From assembly GCF_015056685.1 (NCBI RefSeq), contig NZ_SVFW01000087.1, positions 1 to 6,213 of the forward strand: a DNA stretch of 6,213 nucleotides, given 5' to 3'. Of this stretch, positions 1-5,359 are shown in pieces. Position numbers and translations under genes: made by a program. The notes beneath the pieces are model-generated. The model worked only from the letters and a program-made list of their open reading frames with translations, was not told the origin of the DNA and made no database searches. The first letter of the stretch is position 1. Each line of letters opens with the position of its first letter. The stretch comes from Butyrivibrio sp. (GTDB lineage Bacteria; Bacillota; Clostridia; Lachnospirales; Lachnospiraceae).

Positions 1-71
1 CCCTTACCACCGAGAAGGTTACGCATTGTCATGTTACCTTCGCTGAACATATAAACCCACTTGTTCGCCAT
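1..71 (-). CDS. ppdK: Pyruvate phosphate dikinase, N-terminal fragment (cut by window edge)
   Basis: Reading the minus strand from the ATG at 71-69 gives 23 codons and two bases of a 24th. The peptide begins M-A and contains NKWVYMFSEGN followed by NLLGGKG, which matches the very conserved start of pyruvate phosphate dikinase; the GGKG segment belongs to its ATP-grasp nucleotide-binding domain. The family enzyme interconverts pyruvate, ATP and phosphate with phosphoenolpyruvate, AMP and pyrophosphate in the cytoplasm, and is usually about 870-880 residues, so nearly all of it lies outside the window. An AAAGG ribosome binding site (79-83) sits 7 nt before the ATG, supporting this start. Codons here (AAC, GGT, CGT, CTT) look like those of a strongly expressed gene and differ from the more AT-rich choices in the neighbouring gdpD. 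The gap to gdpD is 34 nt without a terminator, so readthrough is expected. A TATAAA at 105-110 could be a -10 element of a private promoter, but no good -35 accompanies it. Confidence 0.85.
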   Translation of the reverse strand, partial: MANKWVYMFSEGNMTMRNLLGGK

Positions 72-105
72 GTTTTTACCTTTACCCTTTCAAAACTATA
101 AAGAT

Positions 106-948
106 TTATAATTTAGCTCCGCTTTTCGGAACGAAACTATCAAAAATAAAAATATCAAAGCCTTTTTTTGCCTTTTCAAGCTGTTCCTCTGACTTTATAG
201 TCCAGGCCGCTGCAACAGTTCCATATAAGTACCTGCAGAGTCTCCTGGAAATATTATCTGCATATTTGTGATTAAATGCAATAAAATCAGGCCTTGTCAA
301 AAAATTGAAGAATAAATATGTAAGCAGGAAATATAGCAATCCACTAAACTCTTCCGGCTTATCCTTATGAAAATCATCTGAAAGCTGGCCTCTCATAATC
401 TCAGGTCTGTTCTTTTTGTACCAGTGAACTCCAAATGGATTAAAAGATTCGATACAATAAACGCCTTTATATTTTGAAAGAAGCTCATCAGCCTTGTTAC
501 AAACAGAAAGGTCAAATCTCTCTATCTTAAGTTCAACTATAAGAGGAACCTTTCCATCAACCATTTTAAGGAAGTCTTCAAATCTGGGGATCTTTTCCTG
601 TGAGTTCATAAGGTTGAAATTCAAGAGCTCATCGTATGTATAATCGATAACCTTGCCCTTCTGACCGGTAACTCTCTCAAGAGTAAAATCATGAAAAATA
701 ACCGGTACTCCATCCTTACTTAGCTGAACGTCACACTCTATTCCATATCCTCCATCAACAGCCTTTTTAAAAGCAGCCATTGAATTCTCAGGAGCATCCG
801 ACTCATTATCGAACAGCCCTCTGTGTGCATACAAGACACCAGTAAAAGGCTCCCTTGAAGGTTTGTTTATTATCCTTGGCATTATCATAAGCAGGTACAA
901 TGCAAGTAAAATAAGTAATACCAAGCCTATGACCTTCAAAAATACCAT
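106..948 (-). CDS. Membrane-anchored glycerophosphodiester phosphodiesterase (GDPD family)
   Basis: This 280-residue protein hydrolyses, by family membership, glycerophosphodiesters to glycerol-3-phosphate and an alcohol. Residues 4-23 form one hydrophobic helix (VIGLVLLILLALYLL), probably an uncleaved N-terminal anchor; the topology of the catalytic domain is not certain from sequence. The TIM-barrel GDPD domain follows from about residue 38. It shows HRG at 42-44, PENS at 53-56, ECD with E71 and D73, HD at 86-87, VELK with E139, and AAWTI near 246-251. H42 and H86 correspond to the catalytic histidines, and E71, D73 and E139 to the metal ligands, so all key residues are present. A second hydrophobic stretch at about 203-217 is likely part of the fold or a membrane-facing insertion. 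An AGGAAG ribosome binding site (956-961) 7 nt before the ATG supports the start. The gene has its own candidate promoter and lies directly upstream of ppdK. The true substrate (phospholipid headgroup, teichoic-acid glycerophosphate or other) cannot be told from sequence. Confidence 0.93.
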   Translation of the reverse strand: MVFLKVIGLVLLILLALYLLMIMPRIINKPSREPFTGVLYAHRGLFDNESDAPENSMAAFKKAVDGGYGIECDVQLSKDGVPVIFHDFTLERVTGQKGKVIDYTYDELLNFNLMNSQEKIPRFEDFLKMVDGKVPLIVELKIERFDLSVCNKADELLSKYKGVYCIESFNPFGVHWYKKNRPEIMRGQLSDDFHKDKPEEFSGLLYFLLTYLFFNFLTRPDFIAFNHKYADNISRRLCRYLYGTVAAAWTIKSEEQLEKAKKGFDIFIFDSFVPKSGAKL

Positions 949-1013
949 ATGATCACTTCCTAAATGAAAAACATTGGATTTGTTAATTAATAAACATTAC
1001 GCGTCCGCTAAAT

Positions 1014-1042
1014 ATTTTACAGCCTTATTTCATATAAAGCAA
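1014..1042 (-). promoter_or_regulatory. Candidate sigma-70-type promoter of gdpD
   Basis: On the minus strand TTGCTT (1042-1037) is followed after exactly 17 nt by TAAAAT (1019-1014), which matches the TATAAT consensus at five of six positions. Transcription would begin near 1007, leaving a leader of about 60 nt before the gdpD start codon. It lies after the terminator of the glycosidase operon, so gdpD and ppdK appear to be transcribed separately from it. The call is by eye only. Confidence 0.5.
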
Positions 1043-1071
1043 CACTAATTTTATTAGGAAACTGCTATTAC

Positions 1072-1083
1072 TTAAACGTTTAA
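1072..1083. promoter_or_regulatory. Perfect 12-bp palindrome, possible LacI/CcpA-type operator
   Basis: TTAAACGTTTAA is a perfect inverted repeat centred on CG. Its AAACGTTT core resembles operators of LacI-family repressors, and the central ten positions fit the catabolite-responsive-element core WAANCGNTNW, although the outer TG and the penultimate C of that consensus are missing. It is centred about 70 bp upstream of the predicted gdpD transcription start and overlaps the T-run of the terminator at 1082-1112. Function is inferred from shape only. Confidence 0.3.
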
Positions 1084-1112
1084 AACGCCCCAAACCATCA
1101 AAGGTTCAGGGC
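1082..1112 (-). terminator. Rho-independent terminator of the GH127-GH31 operon
   Basis: Reading the minus strand, GCCCTGAACC (1112-1103) pairs with GGTTTGGGGC (1096-1087) to make a 10-bp stem with two G-T wobbles and a 6-nt loop, followed by G and TTTT (1085-1082). It starts 10 nt after the GH31 stop codon. The T-run is short, so some readthrough is possible. Confidence 0.8.
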
Positions 1113-1122
1113 ACTGCCATTT

Positions 1123-3168
1123 TTACTCTTCAAATTTAAATAGAAACGTTTCCGGTTTGTCAGTTCTGTAAAACACCGGAATTACATCAATTGGCGCTTC
1201 AGTTTCTATATCACATCCACCTTGATACTTAATTCCGGTAAATGCATGTACCCAGTCACAACCGACTGGAAGATAAACTTTTCTCTTCTTCTCACCTTCG
1301 TGACAGATCGGTGCAACTAAAAGATTATCGCCAAACATGTATTCATCAGTAACATCCCAGCTCTTTTTATCCTCACTAAACTCAAGGAAAAGAGGTCTTA
1401 TCACAGGTGTACCTGATTCAGAAGCCTGTTTCATGGCATTTCTCGTATAGTCACGAAGCTGCTCTCTTATGCCAATATAGCCCTTCATGATTCTGTAAGC
1501 TTCATCACCATAGCTCCAGATCTCGTTAGGTGCTCCTGTTACTTCTCTCTCCTCGCCGGCTTTATTTATTATCTTACTGTGAGGCTGTCTGCTGCCGTGC
1601 ATTCTCATAACAGGGCAAAAGCACCCAAACTCAAACCATCTGAGCAAAAGCTCAGTGAACTTCTCACTTGTAGTATCTCCGCCATGGAAGCCTCCAATAT
1701 CAGTAGTCCACCACGGGATACCTGCTATTCCCATCTGAAGTCCTGCAACTATCTGCTTCCTGAAATCTTCCCAGGATGACATTATATCTCCGGACCAGAC
1801 CAGTGCTCCGTACTTCTGGCTTCCTACCCAGGCGCATCTAATAAGATTAACTATGTCGTTCTGTCCGTTTTTCTTCTGTCCTTCATAGAAAAGCCTTGCG
1901 TATTCCCTTGGATAAATATTGCCTGTTTCAAGTACTGACCCACTGTAATACTGGTAGTTTTCATAATCATAGCCTGTAAATTCAGGTTCAGCCTCATCAA
2001 GCCAGAATGTCTTTATCCCCAGATCAGCATAGTTCTTTTTTATCTTTTCCCATACATATTTTCTGGTTCTTGGATTGGTGGCATCCATAAAGAGATTATC
2101 CCCATGGAAGACCATCTGCACATCCACGCCGCTCCTGCTCTTTACAAGAAGTCCATTATGCTTCATTTCTTCATAATTTTCACTTCTGATGTCGACCTGA
2201 GGCCAGATAGAAACCATGCACTTTATTCCCATTTTGGTAAGTTCATCCACCATTTCTTTTGGATTAGGGAAATACTCAGGGTCAAACTTCCAGTCACCAC
2301 ATCTAAGCCAGTGATAGTAGTCAATAACAAGGACATCAACAGGAACTTTTCTCTTGTAATACTCTCTGGCAATTTCCAGCACCTGCTCCTGATTAAAGTA
2401 GCGAAGCTTACACTGCCAGTAACCAAGACCATATTCAGGCATCATTGGCGCTCTTCCAACAACCGAAGTGTAATTTTCAATGATATCTTGTGGTGTATCA
2501 CCTGCTGTGATCCAGTAATCAAGCTGCTTTGTCTCCTCAGCCACCCATTCTGTCACATCAACTCCGAAGTGAACCTCTCCAATTGCAGGATTGTGCCACA
2601 AAAATCCATACCCCTTATCAGAAAGAACAAAGGGCACACTTGCCTGTGAATTCCTGTGGGCAAGCTCAAGATTGCATCCCTTTAGATTCATCCTTTCCTG
2701 CTGGTACTGGCCCATTCCATAGAGTTTTTCATCAGGATCAGACTCGAATTTCGCCCGAAGTTTAAACACATCACCGCTGATCCTCTTAAAGCTTCTAGCC
2801 TTTGTACAAAGCGCTCCGTTATTTGATATTTCTTTTAACAAAACCTTGCCTGAGGGTACCTCTGAGTAAACGATCTGCAGAGTATCTCCCCACGGCTGAA
2901 CATAGCATGATGCTGCGATCTTTCCATTTGTAATGCTGGCACTTCTATATGAATCTCTTGGATCTTTTGTGTCTTTTTCATCATGGGTGACCACCTTGAC
3001 TTCATGCATTTTTTCATCTGGTGGCAAAAGAGCTGCTGACTGATCTATAACATCACCCAAAAAGACGCTCCTTACTCTGAGACTGTTCCTGCCCCAGGGC
3101 TCAATTACAAGCATCTCGCCATTTCCTCTAAATATAAGTTTTCCGTTTTCCTCTGAAAAGAACTGCAT
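1123..3168 (-). CDS. Glycoside hydrolase family 31, alpha-xylosidase/alpha-glucosidase type
   Basis: This 681-residue cytoplasmic enzyme belongs to GH31, retaining hydrolases of alpha-linked xylosides, glucosides or galactosides. The layout is an N-terminal beta-sandwich (about 1-235, with LYGMGQYQ at 149-155), a TIM barrel (about 240-560) and C-terminal beta domains (about 580-681). The nucleophile is D391 in FWLDEAEPE, and the acid/base is D461 in VWSGDI. Supporting motifs are IDYYHW (282-287), WWTTDIGGF (486-494) and RMHGSR (522-527). There is no signal peptide and no PA14 insertion of the kind found in some xyloglucan-specific GH31 enzymes. The family's alpha-xylosidases are the closest match in motif style, but specificity cannot be settled by eye. 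A strong GGAGGAG ribosome binding site (3171-3177) lies 2 nt before the ATG (4 nt from the GGAGG core). The stop codon of the upstream arabinofuranosidase gene is only 16 nt away, which indicates one mRNA and possible translational coupling. The reading frame is intact and a terminator follows. Confidence 0.93.
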   Translation of the reverse strand: MQFFSEENGKLIFRGNGEMLVIEPWGRNSLRVRSVFLGDVIDQSAALLPPDEKMHEVKVVTHDEKDTKDPRDSYRSASITNGKIAASCYVQPWGDTLQIVYSEVPSGKVLLKEISNNGALCTKARSFKRISGDVFKLRAKFESDPDEKLYGMGQYQQERMNLKGCNLELAHRNSQASVPFVLSDKGYGFLWHNPAIGEVHFGVDVTEWVAEETKQLDYWITAGDTPQDIIENYTSVVGRAPMMPEYGLGYWQCKLRYFNQEQVLEIAREYYKRKVPVDVLVIDYYHWLRCGDWKFDPEYFPNPKEMVDELTKMGIKCMVSIWPQVDIRSENYEEMKHNGLLVKSRSGVDVQMVFHGDNLFMDATNPRTRKYVWEKIKKNYADLGIKTFWLDEAEPEFTGYDYENYQYYSGSVLETGNIYPREYARLFYEGQKKNGQNDIVNLIRCAWVGSQKYGALVWSGDIMSSWEDFRKQIVAGLQMGIAGIPWWTTDIGGFHGGDTTSEKFTELLLRWFEFGCFCPVMRMHGSRQPHSKIINKAGEEREVTGAPNEIWSYGDEAYRIMKGYIGIREQLRDYTRNAMKQASESGTPVIRPLFLEFSEDKKSWDVTDEYMFGDNLLVAPICHEGEKKRKVYLPVGCDWVHAFTGIKYQGGCDIETEAPIDVIPVFYRTDKPETFLFKFEE

Positions 3169-3184
3169 AACTCCTCCAAATAAT

Positions 3185-5125
3185 TCAGACCTTTAATTTC
3201 CAGTAGATACCATAGCTCTCTGTATACTGATCAAAGTGAGTTGTGAATACAAGTGGCTTTGATGTTCCGATAAGGTCGAATTCTGTCTCTCCATCTCTTT
3301 TTATAAGATATTTATCTATATTTCCGACAAAATCTTCAACAGATTTTTCAGAAACAATACTGATTTCATCGCTGTCTACGCTTCTTCCTGCAGAAGCAAC
3401 AACTGCTATTCCATGAGGCTTTGTCATAATCTTTTTTGCCCCAAGTCTTGCTGAAAGCACATATGGGCCGTAGAGGAAAGCATAGGTGTTCTTGCCGTCA
3501 GGAAGGCTTTCGCAGGTAATGCCAAATGGTATGTAAACTTCCAGTTCTGCTCCACTTGCAATATCCTCTTTGGGAATGATCAAAAAGCCTTCATTTTGCC
3601 CAAGCTCTTTTTCCTTACCATTAAGCCTTACGCTTGGAACAGCCTTACTCCAGGTCGGGATTCTGAGCCAGAGATCATCTGCTATCGCCTTTCCAGCTGC
3701 AGGCTTTATCCTGATATTAACTTTGTCTGACTCTGTAAAATTGCAGTCCATAGTGACAACATAGTCATCAGAAACATATTCTGAAGCTATATATAGGGAG
3801 ATCAAAAGTTTCTCATCGCCTTTATAGAATATGCCTCTCTGAAGCTTGGTGAAATTCTCATAGCCTGTTCCTGTGCAGCACCAAAAGTTCCCATCAAGGG
3901 TGTTAAATACCTTGTGATAACCTGTAGCCATTGGCTGAAAATAGGTTGTAAATCCTGTCTCATGGTTCTGTGATGCCATGATGGCATTTATAAGCGTTCT
4001 TGCTGAGTAATCCAGATATTTCTTTTTACCTGTCACTGCAAAAAGCCTTCTTGAAAGCTTGAGCATGTTGTAAGTATTGCAGGTCTCGTTGTTTACATTG
4101 GTCCTCTCTGCGTCAAGTACATTATCCTGACCAAAGTGCTCATTCTCGCTGTTTCCACCTGTAACATAGGTGTGTTTGTTAACTACAAGGTCCCAAAAGC
4201 TTTCAGCATATTCCAGATATTTTGTCTCTGAATTAAATGCTTCATATCTTGCAAGAGCGCCGATGAATTTAGGAATCGTAGTATTGGCGTGAACGTTGTT
4301 AAGTAGATCTGCCTTACCGGATAATATCCTTTCAAAAAGCTCTGTCTCATCAAAGGCGTGGGCAGCATCTGCAAAGCGCTCATATTCCTTGCTATATAGA
4401 GAACTTCCCTGATCTCTTAAGCTTTTATTTATCTCATAAAGCTCATACAGGCAGTCGTTCATTCCGCCATATTCTATGCTGAGTACTTTTTTATGTTTAT
4501 CTTCTGTCCAGCCTTCAGTTCTTTTGGCAATCCAGATGCCAAGAGCATTGGCAATCTCAAGGGCTGTTTCACTTCCATAGTACTTAAAAGAAGCATTTAA
4601 TCCTGTGAGGATCTTGTGCATTGTGTACCACGGCACCCAGGCCTCCAAGAATGGATGACTTAGACCTTTTTCTACATTTTCAAACTGAAGCAATGGATTG
4701 TCTCTGAACTCCTTTGTTGGAAATCCTGCACCAAAGATAAATCCTTCATTTTCTGTTCCCTTTATCTTTTCCTGACATTCTTTTAATGAAACAAGCATGT
4801 AGTCAAGACGCGCTTTTACATCTTCAAGCTCTTTTCCGGTAACGGCTGGAGATACAGCAGCCTGAGCAAGAGCTGTCAGATAATGCCCCATAGTATGTCC
4901 GCCGATAAGCTTATCTTCCCATTCACCGCCATAACGCTGCTTTCTTTTCATGAAAGCACTCGTAGTTTCTTCATCCTCCCCCGCGAGAATGCAGGCTGTC
5001 TCACGAAATCCTGCAAGAAGCCTGTCCGGATCAAGCAAAAGCATATTCTTTACATCAATATGAAGTGCCTCATCGAAATATTTGTCTGTAACCTTTACAT
5101 CTTTTAATTTTGTTAATTCCCACAT
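3185..5125 (-). CDS. Beta-L-arabinofuranosidase, DUF1680 family (GH127/GH146 type)
   Basis: This 646-residue protein has no signal peptide and should act in the cytoplasm on imported oligosaccharides, releasing terminal beta-L-arabinofuranose. An (alpha/alpha)6 barrel spans roughly residues 15-440, with GGHTMGHYL (75-83), PWYTMHK (165-171) and YVTGGNSENEHF (320-331), followed by beta-sandwich domains. The family uses a zinc-bound cysteine nucleophile. By comparison with HypBA1 of Bifidobacterium longum (nucleophile C417, ligands E338, C340, C418, acid/base E322), the equivalents here are probably C416 as nucleophile, E347, C349 and C417 as zinc ligands, and E329 as acid/base. The FWCCTGTGYEN motif (414-423) differs from the CCPPN seen in GH127 founders and is more like GH146 members, so the exact CAZy family is open. 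Other DUF1680 enzymes act on different sugars, such as the aceric-acid residue of rhamnogalacturonan II. It is the first gene of the operon with the GH31 gene. The only purine run before the ATG, GAGGG at 5139-5143, is 13 nt away, so initiation may be weak. Confidence 0.92.
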   Translation of the reverse strand: MWELTKLKDVKVTDKYFDEALHIDVKNMLLLDPDRLLAGFRETACILAGEDEETTSAFMKRKQRYGGEWEDKLIGGHTMGHYLTALAQAAVSPAVTGKELEDVKARLDYMLVSLKECQEKIKGTENEGFIFGAGFPTKEFRDNPLLQFENVEKGLSHPFLEAWVPWYTMHKILTGLNASFKYYGSETALEIANALGIWIAKRTEGWTEDKHKKVLSIEYGGMNDCLYELYEINKSLRDQGSSLYSKEYERFADAAHAFDETELFERILSGKADLLNNVHANTTIPKFIGALARYEAFNSETKYLEYAESFWDLVVNKHTYVTGGNSENEHFGQDNVLDAERTNVNNETCNTYNMLKLSRRLFAVTGKKKYLDYSARTLINAIMASQNHETGFTTYFQPMATGYHKVFNTLDGNFWCCTGTGYENFTKLQRGIFYKGDEKLLISLYIASEYVSDDYVVTMDCNFTESDKVNIRIKPAAGKAIADDLWLRIPTWSKAVPSVRLNGKEKELGQNEGFLIIPKEDIASGAELEVYIPFGITCESLPDGKNTYAFLYGPYVLSARLGAKKIMTKPHGIAVVASAGRSVDSDEISIVSEKSVEDFVGNIDKYLIKRDGETEFDLIGTSKPLVFTTHFDQYTESYGIYWKLKV

Positions 5126-5173
5126 TTGATTGTATTTTCCCTCTCAATTATGCATTACTTGTTAGTAACATCT

Positions 5174-5202
5174 ATGCTAGCATTTTCGCCCGTTTAGTAA
5201 AA
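5174..5202 (-). promoter_or_regulatory. Candidate activator-dependent promoter of the GH127-GH31 operon
   Basis: On the minus strand an extended -10, TG-C-TAGCAT (5182-5174), lies 17 nt after a poor -35, TTTTAC (5202-5197). The -10 is part of a 10-bp palindrome, ATGCTAGCAT. Transcription would begin near 5167, giving a leader of about 42 nt. The weak -35, with a GTGTCA-type box starting about 20 bp further upstream, is what one expects of a promoter that needs an AraC-family activator. This is inference from pattern. Confidence 0.4.
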
Positions 5203-5221
5203 TGGAACAATGATAGAAAGA

Positions 5222-5235
5222 GTGTCATTTTGACA
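5222..5235. promoter_or_regulatory. Operon-proximal GTGTCA operator with small inverted repeat
   Basis: GTGTCATTTT (5222-5231) shares its ten bases with the copies starting at 5289 and 5310. Here it extends into a small perfect inverted repeat, TGTCA-TTT-TGACA (5223-5235). It lies about 20 bp upstream of the predicted -35 of the glycosidase operon, a usual place for an AraC-family activator. The TTGACA inside it (5230-5235) may also serve as a -35 for the plus-strand regulator gene. Confidence 0.5.
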
Positions 5236-5257
5236 TATATTTAAAAAGCCGTACATT
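5230..5257 (+). promoter_or_regulatory. Weak candidate promoter of the AraC-family regulator gene
   Basis: A consensus TTGACA (5230-5235) is followed after 16 nt by TACATT (5252-5257), which matches TATAAT at four of six positions. Transcription would start near 5265, so the downstream GTGTCA boxes would lie in the transcribed leader and could mediate autorepression. A second TTGACA at 5268-5273 has no convincing -10 at the right distance. Confidence 0.25.
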
Positions 5258-5288
5258 CGTGGTATTATTGACAATATGGCATTTATAT

Positions 5289-5339
5289 GTGTCATTTTTT
5301 ATATTTTTAGTGTCATTTTTCTATCATTAGTGTCAAAAC
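5289..5339 (+). promoter_or_regulatory. Three helically phased GTGTCA direct repeats (putative AraC-family operator)
   Basis: GTGTCA recurs at 5289, 5310 and 5330, steps of 21 and 20 bp, close to two DNA helical turns, so all three face the same side of the helix. The last two share the longer exact repeat TTAGTGTCA (5307-5315 and 5327-5335). The first two continue into T-runs, the last into AAAAC. AraC-family proteins commonly bind direct repeats about two turns apart. The array ends 10 bp before the regulator's ribosome binding site, which suits autoregulation. Confidence 0.5.
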
Positions 5340-5359
5340 TTCTTTTTTAGGAGAACTCA

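Larger units (their letters stand above)
5209..5328. repeat. 11-bp inverted repeat framing the divergent control region
   Basis: AATGATAGAAA at 5209-5219 is the exact reverse complement of TTTCTATCATT at 5318-5328, with 98 bp between the arms. The left arm is next to the operon-proximal GTGTCA box, and the right arm sits between the two araC-proximal boxes. This could be a paired regulator site acting by DNA looping. Confidence 0.6.

Noticed and set aside
949..1122. Possible riboswitch or small RNA between GH31 and gdpD
   Set aside because: Apart from the terminator, the palindrome and the promoter, the region is AT-rich without conserved structured elements that I can recognise.
2104..2649. 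181-codon plus-strand open frame
   Set aside because: It lies wholly antisense to the GH31 gene, which has all catalytic motifs; the peptide shows no recognisable domain and reads as antisense noise.
4883..5107. 74-codon plus-strand open frame near the start of the DUF1680 gene
   Set aside because: It is antisense to conserved coding sequence (including GGHTMGHYL) and resembles no known small protein.
5223..5235. TGTCA-TTT-TGACA as a hairpin terminator
   Set aside because: The stem is only 5 bp and AT-rich, with no T-run after it; an operator explains it better.
5268..5273. Second TTGACA as the -35 of the regulator gene
   Set aside because: No TATAAT-like hexamer occurs 16-18 nt downstream; the sequence there is within the GTGTCA box.
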